A DNA stretch of 64,000 nt, from positions 210,475,190 through 210,539,189 of the forward strand of contig NC_081409.1 in NCBI RefSeq assembly GCF_030272615.1. The letters run 5' to 3'. Of the stretch, positions 46,376-58,069 are shown piece after piece. The notes under the pieces are model-generated. The model had not been told where the DNA came from. It made no database searches and saw nothing but the letters and a program-made list of their open reading frames with translations. Made by a program: the position numbers and the translations under genes. Position 1 is the first letter of the stretch. Every line of letters begins with the position of its first letter. The stretch is from Cryptomeria japonica (Eukaryota > Streptophyta > Pinopsida > Cupressales > Cupressaceae).

Positions 46376-48078
46376 TAGCCTGCATAGAATCTCAATCATC
46401 ATTGCAAGGGGATGGTGGAGCTTTTAGAAGTGGCCATGCAGAAAGGATGTTATTATTCTATAGGGAGAAAATCCATTTTTTCTTCTTGCATGCTCTCATG
46501 TTTTGATGTTCACAGATTGCAACCTCATTCTTGTTTAATATTCTAATTTGTTTCCACATTGGAGATCTTAGGAACAAAGATATTGAGGATGGAGAAGGTG
46601 TGGGTAATGTCTCAAATGGTACTAGAATGCTACAAGTATAAAAGAAGCTGGCTAGCAACTATAGATAGTAGGGCGCACATTTCTTCGGATCATTGTAGCA
46701 CACTAGCACATATCCACAATTTTGATCTTTGCATTAACTTGAACCATTAGCCAAACCCAAGTGAAAAAGGTATGCTCATACAGATGAACCAACCACCTTA
46801 TTACACTTCTCCCGAATTATTTTGTTGAGAGTAGGATGAGTCTCCTCTCTATGTTGCCCACCTACACCAAGGTTGTGACAATTGTTGTAACGGTCCAAAT
46901 GATCCAACTACATTAGAATGAACAAATCCTTTTGACATTGTACAAAAGCCTTTGAATATGGTTGGCAAGTTATAGGGAAAAGACTTTTGCTTTCCTACTC
47001 AAATTCAACAAAAGGAGATTCATTGCTCACAAAAGTTCATTATTTATGAGTAGGACCCCATACCCCTTCTTATTTAGCAGTAGTAATCATGTGCGAGAAG
47101 CAATTTCAAAGTGACCTTGAAGTTCAAAGAGTTGCTCACCCCTTACATTCAGTTGGTAAATGCTTCCTTGCCCAGGTCTACAACATATCCCTCCAAAGCA
47201 AAGATTAGGTGGCAACCCACACAAATCCCAACCTACAAGTTGTACCCACTTGAGAAAGGTATTATTCTTGCATGGACAATTCTTATCACTAAAATTATGA
47301 TACCCCCCCTCCCCTAGCGCTCCTCCCCCCCTACCCCCCACCACTCCACCTTATTTATTTCAATCATTGAGAAATGACAAACTAAATAGAGAAGAATGGG
47401 AGCAATCCAGCTATCAAATTGAGAGTCAAAAGCGAATTTGGTTTCAGATCTCTTATTAGCACTCTTTCCTTTACATGAGGAGCAGCATCCTTGTTCTAAT
47501 CTATCTGACTACAAAGGAGATACCCACCCATTCTTCTAACTCCCTTGCAACCAACATTGGATAATCCAAAACCACTTCTTTATCAGTGCTTTATCATAGC
47601 TATAAAAATCGATTTTCACATTTATAAAAAGGCAACCCCTTCCCCTACCCAATCTAGGCTTGGGAAAGTAGGTATCAATTAATTGATTCAATTGTTCAAA
47701 TACTAGGATATAGAACTTTCTTTCTTTCTTTCTTTCTTTATTTCTTTCTTCCTCACGTTCCTCCTTCCCTTCTTTTGTATTTGTTGTCCATCTTTCTCTC
47801 CTATAGCACATCAATTGCCCTATTAGCCTATGGTGTATATAGATAGGTGTCTTCCATATGGTTGTAACCCTATTCTCCACTTTCTCTTGAACCTTCTTCT
47901 ACTGCTAGTTGATAAAAGAGATAGCCCAGCCTTTCTAAGTTGTAAATCTAGTTAAGAAGGCGGGGCCTATAAAAGAGTAGGGCAGAATTAACAAGAGCAG
48001 ATAGTTGGGCTTCCCGATGGTCACTTTCCCCGAGCTACGTGAGTAGTAATCCAAAAGGAGGCAAAAGCGAGGGAAGCA
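46376..48078. other. unidentified intron segment with C-rich tract and (TTTC)n
   Basis: No gene seen. A C-rich tract lies at 47303-47350 and a TTTC microsatellite at 47716-47751. The last about 130 bp (47950-48078), together with the segment starting at 51265, look less AT-rich and differ in style from surrounding repeats. Confidence 0.5.
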
Positions 48079-51000
48079 TGTAATGTCCCCGTTTTGATAT
48101 AGGATTTAATAATAAAATTAAAAGAATAAAAATAAAATTAAAATTTACGCAGGAGAGAATAAAATTAAAATAATTATAACTTAAAGTTCAAATGAATGGT
48201 CAAAAGGCATGAATGAAAAGTTGTGACCTCCTTAAACATGAGGCATAAAAGGGAGAAGATAACTTCATTTGAAACAGCAATTTTAATATACAATCTAAAG
48301 TGCAGATCTGTATTAAGTAGTAAGACAGCAATGAGGGGACATGTCTTTTCAAAGGGATATCTCTTTCCAAAGAGATGTGTCTCCTCAATGAGATATGAGG
48401 GTATAAAAAGAGTAAGTAATTAATATGGAGAGGGGGGATATGGAGAAAGGGAAGAAAGAATGGATTATATGGATCAAGGAAGGATTAATGGAAGAAGAAA
48501 CGAATGGGCAGAAAATAAGGAAGTGACTTTTAAGGACAGAAGAGATGAAAGGTTGTGACATTTTGAAGGGATGATAATTGTGAAAGATTGTGACCCTTGC
48601 AATGGGAAGGCATGATGAAGGGGTGTGACTCTCCCTCACATTGGAAGTTATAAGGGGGAGAAGGTTTCATTTGAGAAGGAGAGTGGAAGGGGATTCCATT
48701 TTAGAGCAGACAAAAAGGGGCGTCAATGGCATAGAGGATCTGATATATCTTAAGACATAATCTCAGGCAGTCCATCTAACTACTGTTGTGTGGTATGGTC
48801 ATTCTATGCAAACCCATAAGTGCTATAACAATATAATATATATCTATTTTCAGACCATTATATTTTGCAGTTACTTCATGTAATATATATATCCTCATAC
48901 ATTCTGAGTGTTTTCCATGCTGTGATAGAAGGAAGAGGGTCTGCAAGAGGGGTACTGTGACGAGGCATTTCTCTATGGTACGCCAACTCAATGAGGGGAC
49001 CAAATGGTCCCATGAGGCCAAGACACCAACTCAATGAGGGGACCAGATGGTCCCATGAGGCCAAAGGGGTACAGAGGGTACTACCCATTTGCCTAGATGA
49101 GATGGTTTTCAAGGCACCCTGTTGCAACCTCTCTCTCTTATCATGATGCATAAGTACAAGGGGACCAATCATAAAGGGAAGGAGAAGGTTGGCACAATGA
49201 GGGGATAACGGAAAGGGGACACATCACTAGGTAGGCCACCCTATCTGGATGGCATGGGCCACATGAGGCCAACAGGGATGGCATATCCGCTCTTGGGCTC
49301 AGGGTAGAGGGTCCGAGACACCCCATCAAGGTCACTTTCCCCTATGCTCTCCTATGGTTGAGCTTCCAAGACATTTAGAGTATTTAATGCATGAATCACT
49401 ATTACTAATTATGATCTAAATATATATAAATTAATTCTTAATAATGCTGCTGTGAATTCACTAATCTGATCTCTGTTCTACTAATCTGATTACTGTTCTG
49501 CTATGATTTCACAAATCTGATTTCTGAGATTGTTGTCGTAAGAAGTTTCTAATCTGTTGCAGGGTTTCAATTGGGTAAAACGTATTTCCTAAATCCACTT
49601 ATCCACTTGGAAATTAAGAAATTGGGGCAAACTTAGGGCATACCCAATTAGGGGACATTACAAATAGTATCAGAGCATGATCCTGCCAGCCTGCACGGAA
49701 AAGCTAAAACACTGAAATGCATTCTATTCAAAGCAATTTGAAGGTCTAAAAAAGGGATCTATTAACTTAGTCTAAAAATAAAATCTAGTAGACCAACATT
49801 GCATTTCTAAAGATGTATACCCTTAACTACTTCATGACTAATGCATGATGAGCATGCTTACTCCATGTATATTTAATATGCATGCTTTTCTCATGAATGC
49901 CTTGTGTTTGCTTCATGTCTGATATGTTTTCAGCATGTATGCCTTGTGTCTTATGTGCATTTATGTGTTGCCTCATGACTGATGTACGTCCACTCCATGA
50001 GCAACTTTCTCATATATGCTTTGTACCTTACATGTATTGCTTTGTGCCTTACATGTGTGCTTCATGCCTTACATGTATACTTCATGCCTCTGTGTATTTA
50101 TGTGTATTACTTCATGTCTTACATGTTTTACATGTATGCTTCATGTCTTATGTATTAATGTGTACAGTCCATGCTTTACACCACGTGTATTTGTGTGTAC
50201 AATTCATGCCTTATGTGTATACTTTGTGCTTTAAGTGTTTGCTTCATGCCTAATGTGTTTTCAGCATGCTTACTCAATGTGTGTTTTATATGTATAACTT
50301 TCTCATGTATGCTTTGTGTCTCGATTGCTATGTATCATAAGTGTATTTGTGTGTTTGCTTCATCATTGATGATTTACAGCGTGCTTACTACATAAGTACG
50401 ATTCTTATGTATCACTTGCATCTTATGTGTATTTATGTGTTTGCTCCGTGATGTTTTCAGCATGATTACTTCATGTGTGTGTGCGCCCTCAGATCATTAT
50501 ATTCTGCAGATGCTTCACGTAATATATATATCCTCATACATCTTGATTGTTTTCCATGCTGTGATAGAAGGAAAAGCGTCTGCAAGAGGGGTACAGTGAT
50601 GAAGCATTCCTCTATGGTATGCCACCTCTATGAGGGGACCACATGGTCCCATGAGGCCAAGGGGGTACAGTGGTTTCTGCCCTTGGGCCTAGAGGAGATG
50701 GTTTTCAGGGCACCCTGATGCAACCTCTCTCTCCTATCATGATGCATAAGTACAAGGGGACCAATCATAAAGGGAAGAAGAAGGTTGGCAAGATGAGGGA
50801 ATAATGGAAAGTGGACACCTCACTGGGTAGGCCACTCCATCTAAATGGCATGGGCCACATGAAGCCAAGAGGGATGGTATATCCACTCTTGGGCCCAGAG
50901 TAGAGGATCCAAGACACCCCATCGAGGTCAATTTCCCCTATGCTCTCCTATGGTTGGGCCTCCAAGACATTTAGAGTATTTAATGGATGAATCACTAATT

Positions 51001-51264
51001 CTGTTACTGATTATGATCTAAATATATATAAATTAATTCTTAATAATGCTGCTGCGAATTCACTAATCTGATCTCTATTCCGCTAACCTGATTACTATTC
51101 AGCTATGATTTCACAAATCTGATTTCTGCGATTGTTGTTGTAAGAAGTTTCTAATCTGCTGCAGGGTTTCAATTGGGTGAAAGGTATTTCCTAAATCCAC
51201 TTATCCACTTGGAAATTAAGAAATTAGGGCAAACTTAGGGCATACCCAATTAGGGGAAATTACA
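48079..51264 (+). mobile_element. truncated, non-autonomous LTR element (TGTAATG family)
   Basis: The left LTR is 48079-49662 (TGTAATGTCCCC to GGGGACATTACA). A primer-binding-like TAGTATCAGAGC (49665-49676, one mismatch from the initiator-Met pattern) follows. About 810 bp of internal sequence follow, then a right LTR lacking its first about 770 bp (50489-51264). The flanks AAGCA (48074-48078) and AGGCA (51265-51269) form a 5-bp target duplication with one mismatch. No gag or pol remains. The left LTR carries a 43-bp tandem duplication (48983-49025, 49026-49068) absent from the right LTR. Confidence 0.75.
49850..50475 (+). repeat. degenerate CATG/TGTGTATTTATGTGT tandem array
   Basis: The internal region of the element at 48079 is a low-complexity array. 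GCTTCATG, CCTTATGTG, TACATGTATGCTT and TGTGTATTTATGTGT words recur every 15-50 bp. It yields spurious Cys/Met/Phe-rich open frames in the plus strand that should not be taken as genes. Confidence 0.8.
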
Positions 51265-51269
51265 AGGCA

Positions 51270-52484
51270 GGGCTTCCCCAATCTTGTTCCAGCAGTAAGC
51301 CTACATGTAGAGATTGTGGCTACCCAGAAGTGACACAGCCTTCCTTCCAATGGGTTTTCGAACAAAAAGTCAGAAGCTATTATCTCAATTCGAATTGGAA
51401 GCCACTTAATGGATAGATAGGGAGCTTGGGGAACTAACTAACGATCCCCACTTAACCTTACAACCCAGCTGGCAGTGCAAAACTATCTAAATAGGCAGGC
51501 AGAGAAATGGATGCACTACTTTCAAACTCTCCGGAAGGATGGTTGGCCGGAGGGAGGTTGCTCCAGTCTATATAGTTGGCATGGAAGTGTAACTATTTAC
51601 CTCGGGAAGGGGAAAGGATTGGAAACCGGTAAAACCAGCACCCTATAGATTGTAGAGTTGATTCCAAGAGGCCTTGACTTTCTTTGTTTCTTTCTTTCCT
51701 TAAGGGGGAAGCTTGAAGTGCTTGGCAAGCGTCTGTTCTTTTGCAGGCCAATTGAAAGGAGGACCCCATCAGCATGCTGCCAAGCCCGGGGTAGAGAGAA
51801 TCTTGTCCGGCCTCACTATAAAGGTAGGGCAATTGAGGCTAGGTTGTCGTCTTCAAAACAAGCGAAAGAAATTTCAAATTTCTTCTGTCAAAAAAATCTT
51901 CGACAGAAGTCCAACTGTAACAAATAAGATCAATAATAGAATGTTTTCTTTTGAAGCAGCTTTAATCTTAGCTCTTTTATTATCGGCATCTAATCATTGG
52001 TGGCTTCTTTCCTTTTCTAAGATGGTTCCAAAAAGATTGGTGGGTACATATGAAACCACAATTCAGTATATAGGGCGACTGCTAATCCCCAGAATTGAAC
52101 ATGAGTACGATTGAGCTGGCTGTCGATTTTTAGAACCGTTTATGCTTTGTTTGAGTTCAGTGTTAAATAGAATTTTAGATATCTTGGATGAGGGTGGTGT
52201 TTCCACATTAAGAATTTCGGTTTGATAACCTTAACTTTCTTTTTTCTTCCATTGACAAGTCTCTTTGCCTCTTTCTCTTTCATTGATTGCAAAAAGTTTT
52301 GCTTGAATTGCAGCTATTTCTGTCATCTGGGTATAATTATTAGTAAGGCTTGTGCCCAAAGAAGCTTAATTAACAAGCACTGAATCTAATCAATTTGCTA
52401 AGAAAATTAACGCGAAGCTGGAAAGAGGAAAAATCCTCTAAACAATTTCGAAGAATTTATGCAACGAAAATAACAAGTGCTCAC
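51270..52484. other. intron 1 segment next to exon 1, unidentified
   Basis: The target sequence before the element at 48079 inserted can be read across its ends: GGGAAGC on the left and GGCTTCCCC on the right form an inverted repeat with a short loop. The stretch 51270-52115 is GC-richer than the surrounding intron and includes an open frame 51713-52114 (+) of 133 codons. Its end (WWLLSFSKMVPKRL) is hydrophobic then basic, but I cannot assign it. 52120-52484 is ordinary intron leading to exon 1. Confidence 0.4.
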
Positions 52485-52790
52485 TTGTTTCAAGGCGAGC
52501 ATGGCAAGGGCTGAAAGCCCGCTTCCACCAATGCCCACAAAGTGTAACCATCCTTTCTCGTCTTCAGCACTAATCCCACTTTTGTCATTGCTTTCTCTGC
52601 TTGAATTTGCTCTACATAATGTATTTGGCCATCTGCCGTATTTCCCCGCTTCTAGTTGGTAGGAGACACGGGATCTTCCTGAATGATTGTGCTCATTCCC
52701 CAATCTAGAGTTCAATTCCAAGTGCAAGCTTTTTATAACTGCTCTGCGAATAGGTTGTGGGTTCAGTAACCCTGACAGTAGTGCGTCCAT
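52485..52790 (-). CDS. MurC: MurC exon 1: start, transit peptide and N-terminal motif
   Basis: MurC (UDP-N-acetylmuramate--L-alanine ligase) adds L-alanine to UDP-MurNAc using ATP, the first amino-acid step of peptidoglycan synthesis. In plants that keep it, it acts in the plastid and is linked to plastid division. Here 102 codons run from ATG 52788-52790 to a GTGAGC donor at 52484. Residues 1 to about 78 are Ser/Arg/Leu-rich with few acidic residues at the start, fitting a chloroplast transit peptide. Then WLHFVGIGGSGLSALAMLAL (residues 81-100) is the diagnostic MurC glycine loop for UDP-MurNAc binding. The next residue pair KQ joins GWKVSGSD of exon 2 in phase 0. With exons 2-4 the gene has 225 uninterrupted codons; bacterial MurC is about 460-490 residues, so about half is still to the left. 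MurD or Mpl are less likely given the GIGGSG and SGSD motifs. Confidence 0.92.
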
Positions 52791-52837
52791 TGTAATGTTT
52801 TGGTCCGTTGATCCTCAGAATCTCTCTTCCACTGGGG

Positions 52838-52845
52838 TTTATATA
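52838..52845 (-). promoter_or_regulatory. candidate MurC TATA box
   Basis: TATATAAA on the minus strand, 48 bp upstream of the MurC ATG, directly preceded by GCATGCA. If used, the 5' leader would be only about 20 nt. There is no other clear TATA between this site and the divergent LINE. Confidence 0.45.
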
Positions 52846-52869
52846 TGCATGCCTACAGCTAACCTATAA

Positions 52870-53414
52870 TTATGTCTATGGATTCAACGTCTTCTATGTT
52901 TTTTTTTAAGTTGGGGTAGGTACACGGGCAAAACATTAAATAATCTATAGGAAAGTCAGCCTTCTCAGTTTTTGACTTTTGTTATTATGTTGAAGGCATA
53001 TTTTATATGAAGTTTTCTATTCATTCGAGGAGAAGGATGCATTTAAATATTATTAATTAAAAAAAATGTTCGTAAAGAAAAAAATCTAATAAAAAAAATT
53101 TTCAATAATATTTTTTTTATAAAGAATATTCTATCTTGTTTTTTAAGTTTTTAAAAAAAAAAGGAAAAAGAAAAAGAAAATTTTTTTCAATATTATTTTT
53201 TTTATAAAGAATATTCTATCTTGTTTTTTAAGTTGCTAAAAAAAAAGGAAAAAGAAAAAGAAAAAGTAAGAAAATAAATATATTATTAAATTTCGAGGAA
53301 AAGAAAAAAATAATATTAAAAATAAAATTAACTTTACTCTAATTCATTTTTTCCTTTTTCGTTTAATGATTAATTTTCATTATTTGTAAAATTTATTTTA
53401 GTTATGTGCACGAA
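52870..53414. other. very AT-rich MurC upstream region with 85-bp tandem duplication
   Basis: Two copies of an 85-bp unit containing TATAAAGAATATTCTATCTTG occur at about 53098-53182 and 53183-53267. They are embedded in poly-A/poly-T and GAAAAAGAAAAAG tracts. This is all that separates MurC from the LINE start, so the gene's proximal promoter must lie here or the LINE has displaced it. Confidence 0.7.
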
Positions 53415-54201
53415 ATGGAGCGCAGGAGGAAGCTAGGGTTTACAGGCGGAGGCGATTTCCGGTCACGAGGATGGGATAATGGCGCCAAACAGAGGGATTA
53501 CCAGCGGCCTTGGCGCCCACCGCGCTCAAACTAGTGGCAATGGCAGGACCCGAGCCGGAGGAGAAGGGATGGAGTTAGTTACGGGAAAACCAGATCCCCT
53601 TTTGAGCAAGACAAAACCAAATGGGGGCATTCGCGATATCTGAACTTCCCGAAATGGAGCAAGTAGCAAATGGAAGAAAGATTGAGGAAGAAATTTCCAG
53701 TACCTCTAGAAGACCTTACCACTGGTGAGATGTCGACAACGTCTGATAAGAGAACAATCAGCATTTGCATTGACTCGGAGGCTTGGAAGGAATCGGTACA
53801 AGTCTTGCATGACAGAGCTTTCTTCATGAAATGGGGAGGGGATTGGCTAGCTTTTCGTAAAGTTAGGAACTGGGTCAACGAAGAATGGGGGAGCCACTTT
53901 GAGATCAAAACCCTAACTAATAGGTTTTTCCTTATCATAACTGGGACAGCTAAGGAGAAGATTGCGTTGATGGACTCTAGGTTGTTTTTGATGTCGAGAG
54001 TAGGGTTTTACATTAAGGATTGGACCCCTAATTTTGACCCTTGACAAACCACCGTAGAGAAAATTCTTGTTTGGATCAGACTTTACAATCTCTCGCATGA
54101 ATACTGGAAGGAGGAAGTTTTTAAGAGTATTAGTGATAAACTTGGGAGATTCATCAAGTCAAATGAAGCGGTTGACAAGTTGAACTCATGCATGTATGCC
54201 C
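53415..54201 (+). pseudogene. LINE ORF1 (DUF4283 region), left part
   Basis: From ATG 53415 (MERRRKLGFTGG) the frame encodes an Arg-rich N-terminus, then the DUF4283 domain of plant L1-type LINE ORF1: SICIDSEAWKESVQVL, WVNEEWGSHFEIKTLTN, FFLIITGTAKEKIALMDS and YIKDWTPNF. VWIRLYNLSHEYWKEEVF and GRFIKSNEAVDKLNSCMYA follow. In-frame stops at about 53532, 53664 and 54042 show decay. The reading frame is cut at 54201 by a copia element and continues at 63422. The product would be an RNA-binding chaperone for LINE retrotransposition. It is transcribed divergently from MurC. Confidence 0.85.
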
Positions 54202-55694
54202 TGTTGGCATTTCAATAGAAAGGAGATTGTTGGCATTTGAATAAGGATATTGAGAAGGTTGTTGGAGATTATTGATATAACTAAAGAAGGATGATTACTG
54301 TCTTAATAATATTATTTTGTCATTGATGTCAAGAAATTGATTTTCTGATCCAGTATGATGTTGCCATATCTTGAGAAGTATGTTTTGATGAGTATTAAGA
54401 GGTCGGTAAGTGACACAGAAAGAATGTGATAATGAAGGGGAATAATAAGTTATTCAATGGGCAACTATTACCAAGTTAGACAATGATGAGATCATGTTGT
54501 TTTGATTGTTTTGATATCCTACATATGAGAAGTTTAATACTGTACTATGTCACCGAGCAAAGAACCTAGTCGGTAAACCCTAAGGTACCTAGTCGGTAAA
54601 TCCTAAGGTTATCGATATCAGTTACAGAAGGCAAAATGTCTACCGAGTGAAGTTTAGTATTAACCGAGTAACAACCGAGTTATAATAGATCGCATTGGAT
54701 GAATAAAAGCATTATTTAATGAAGGATGTTGATGAGCTGGAGATGAATAAATGATTGGTATGTCGCGCAAGAAGTTTGTTGAGGATCGACGACATGGAAA
54801 ATCAAGAGGAAGATCTATAGCACAGATTGAACCGCAATAACCTAGCACAAGTTCCAAGGAAGGAATGGAAGTTCCAAGGCGAGGTAAAACGTTTTTCATA
54901 TCGAAGGATACATTGAACCTAGTCAAATTTGATAATCTGATGGCTAAGATTGATCATGGGAAATGTGATCAAGGAGATTAAGCGGTTAGAAATTGTTTAT
55001 AAATAAGGAATTGTTGATGAAAAATGCATGCGGGCAAATGTATGCACAATGATGCTACAGTAATGTTTACCGAGCACAAAAGCTTGAAGATCTGATTGAA
55101 GAACAGATTGAGAAGCCCAACAAGCCCAACAAGGGACAAGATAAGTCTTATGATAAGATTGTTTTGAGCAAATAGAATCTGCTTTAGCATTTCAGATGTA
55201 AAGTTGCAGATATATTTTATTACTGTTATTTATTTTGTAAGTGACAGGAAATCTCTTAACCGAGTGGACTTAACAATCTTATTTGTAAACCCTCTAGCAA
55301 GGTAACATTCTAAATGAGTGTTTGAAATCCTTTGACAAGGTCACTTCTAACAAAGTGCAAGACTCTAACAAGTGTGAGGGAAATCCCTTAACCAGGTCAC
55401 ATCTAGCAATGTGTTTGTAATCTTTAACAGGATTAGCTTTTAACCGAGCATACTCTAGAAGGGTATATTTCTTAGTGGGTCCGAAATCCCACAGTGATTT
55501 TTCTCTATTTGGGTTTCCATGTTAAATCTGGTGTTAAATGTGTTATGATGTTTTAAGTGTATCTATTTATGAGTATCGAATGATTTACAATCATAGTTGC
55601 ATATCAGTAAAGGTTACCGAGGTTGAATCTGGTGAATATATTGTATTGTAAAGTTTTTATGATTCACCCCCCCCCCCTCTCATCTTAACTAACA
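54202..55694 (+). repeat. 5' LTR of copia element
   Basis: Starts TGTTGGCATTTC, ends TTAACTAACA. It ends with a C-run of variable length (55666-55677) relative to the 3' copy. Confidence 0.95.
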
Positions 55695-55696
55695 AT

Positions 55697-55708
55697 TGGT
55701 ATCAGAGC
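55697..55708 (+). other. primer-binding site (initiator-Met tRNA)
   Basis: TGGTATCAGAGC, two bases after the 5' LTR: the canonical copia primer-binding site. Confidence 0.92.
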
Positions 55709-55752
55709 TTTGGACTCCGGAAGAAAAGTTTAAAGGTATTTGAGGCAAAGAC

Positions 55753-56471
55753 TTGAAGATGTATAAAAGGGATGCACCAAAGCTGAAAAAGTCAAGTTTC
55801 TCCACATGGCAAAAAAGGATGAAGCTGCATTTATCAGGAATTGGAGAATATTCAACATATTATCTAGAGAATGATTACATAGCACCTAGCACCAACCTGA
55901 TGACAATGGAAGAGATAAAGGCAAAGCAAGAACATATTCAAGCTATGATTGAAATAACATATGCATTAACTGACTCAAAGTTTAATGACCTAGAAGGCTG
56001 CAATGATGCCAAAGTGATGTTGACCAAGCTTATATCTATGTATGGTGGTGATGAACATGTTCAAAGAGCAAAAGTAGACAATCTAAGAGGTCAACTTGAA
56101 TCCATGAGAATGAATGAAGGTGAGAACATAACCCAATACAGTACAAGGTTAAAGGAAATTGTCAATCAAATCAAAGGAGCAGGAGGAACTATTGAAGAAA
56201 AAGATATAACAAGTAAGTTGCTTAGAACACTTCTACCTACTTATGTCATTCGAGTCTCTGCAATCAATGAATTAAGGTCTGTGCCAAACATGTCAGTCTC
56301 TTTGGATGCTACTATCGGTAAGGTACATACATTTGAGTTAAGTAATTTTGATAACAGTGGTTCCTCGGTAAATAAAGTTGAATCTGCATTTAGTTCTTTT
56401 CATCTTGGTGAATCTAATGACTATAATGATAGAATGAATAAGTATTCTGAAGGAAATCATAGTGGAGCAGG
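55753..56471 (+). pseudogene. gag: copia gag, N-terminal part
   Basis: Starts at an ATG (MYKRDAPKLKKSSFSTW), or at 55753, one Met-Lys earlier. The copia gag (UBN2-type) capsid domain follows: WQKRMKLHLSGIGEY; IQAMIEITYALTDSKF; NDLEGCNDAKVMLTKL; DNLRGQLESMRMNEGENI; YSTRLKEIVNQIKGAGG; LLRTLLPTYVIRVSAI. The frame is open up to 56471, where a 1.6-kb insertion cuts it. The rest of gag continues at 58070 onward. Apart from the insertion no break is seen. Confidence 0.88.
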
Positions 56472-58069
56472 TGATGGGATGGGGTTAGGGATAGACTAGC
56501 CTAGTCTATGCTCTTGGATCCTTTCCTTGGATCACCTAGTGTTCTCTACACACCCTAGGGTCTCTAGGACCTCCTTTGCTTGAGGAATCCCCTAACCTTG
56601 CCCAATCCACCCACCAATGAGTTGCAATGCTTCTCCAAAGTTCTCACCTACTCATGAGACTCAAAACCCCTTACTATGGCTAATAAGGGCTAGGCTTGTT
56701 CCACACCTTCCAAGGTCTTAGCAAGGTTGTGTCAGGTCTATTTCATGGTCTTTCCACCCATTCATGAGCCCCCAAGAGGTTTCAAGCCTTCAATCCCTTA
56801 TCGATTTCACTATTTTGTGTTTTTGCCTTCAAATAGGGCTACAAGGATTAGGACCAATTAGGCCTCCTACCGGGTCCTTTAGGGCTCCCTCTCACAAACG
56901 ATGCACAAACAACCCAAACTCCCAAAATGGACTGCCATTCATTTGGCAAGGACTCAATGATTTTCTAGGTTTTAGGCCTCCAAGTGTCTGTACACTGTTC
57001 TAGGTGGATTTTAAAGTTTTCAAGGGTTTTTGTGAGGGTTTTTAGGGTCTGCCTGGGTCACAGTGAGTGTTTTGAGTTTTAGCCACCTTGTTTGGATTGG
57101 TGGAGGCTCCTCCTTCACACCAATGATGCTTCACTCACTCCTCTGCACTTCCTCCAAAGGATTCACTCTCCACTAACCAACCTTGCTCTCCAAGACCTTT
57201 GCAATTTGACCTCTCCTAACCGGGCACTGTCTAGTCTCGCCTAGGAGTGGGTCTTTGCTTGGCCTTCCTGCATTTTTAAGGGCCCTACTTGCATGGGACT
57301 ATAGTACAGGGTCTTCACTTCCATTCCCCATGGTTTCATGGTGATTCCACAATGGGGAATGGAGTTATGACTTCATTTGCACAACCGGTCCAAAACTAGA
57401 CAGTGAGACTACAACTTACAAATTAGTTACAAACACACTCAACCGATAAACAAAAAGCTAATCTAATCACTCGCAATGAAGATATATACACCAAAGAAGA
57501 CATTTCACACAGGTTTTCTCACAAATCAATCCATTAGTTTGCTCGGTAACTTCATTCAAACTGACTGGTAACTCAAAAATAGTCACAATCAAGCTTTTCT
57601 TCCTTGGGCCGTACAATGTTTGACATCCAACCCTTTAACTTAGGGTTTGTAACATCTTATACTACCCATACCTCAGCCGGTGTGCCAAATTTAGGGTTGT
57701 CTACGCCAACCTAAGGATTTTGGCCTCTTGGTGGAAAAGTTGCTTGACAACTTTTAAAAGTTGTCATGCAACTTTTGCAACTTTTGAGCAACTTTCCCAA
57801 TGTTTCTTTTCATGACTCCTAGACCCACATTGGGCCAACCTAAGGACACCACCATGCTATGAAGGACCCCTAAACACCACTAAGACACACATACCCTCCA
57901 TTTTCAAGAAAATCTAAATCTTGACTTCTGACCCCTAAGATCTCCACTAAGACGCAAACTAGGACCTATGAGCACATGGCTCATTATTTTATGTACAATG
58001 GCTTCATAAGAAGCATAACACCAACAAAACAAAGAAGGAGGGAGAGATTGTAAGGGTGCTCCCACACCA
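56472..58069. mobile_element. 1.6-kb insertion in copia gag, probable solo LTR
   Basis: The block starts TGATGGGATGG and ends CCACACCA. Flanks GCAGG (56467-56471) and GCAAG (58070-58074) form a 5-bp target duplication with one mismatch. Removing the block and one flank leaves gag continuous and in frame. The TG..CA ends and 5-bp duplication suggest a solo LTR of an unrelated family. No coding domain is seen inside. The alternative of a hAT-like insert (8-bp AGCAGGTG/AGCAAGTG) cannot be excluded. Confidence 0.6.

Larger units (their letters stand above)
21737..52484 (-). other. MurC intron 1 (30,748 bp), packed with nested transposons
   Basis: Bounded by the donor GTGAGC at 52484 and the acceptor TATACAG ending at 21737 (minus strand). 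The exons on either side encode adjacent MurC residues, so no exon is expected inside. It contains an old copia copy, a solo LTR, a 7.3-kb minus-strand element, a 0.9-kb insert, a full 10-kb gypsy element, a LINE remnant and a truncated LTR element. The short stretch 21737-22680 shows nothing recognisable. Confidence 0.9.

Noticed and set aside
49897-50395. Cys/Met-rich plus-strand frames, superficially like small secreted proteins
   Set aside because: They arise from CATG/TGTG tandem repeats inside a defective LTR element.
51713-52114. 133-codon plus-strand frame ending in a hydrophobic segment, considered as an organelle respiratory subunit
   Set aside because: I could not match it to any organelle protein I know; kept only as unidentified.
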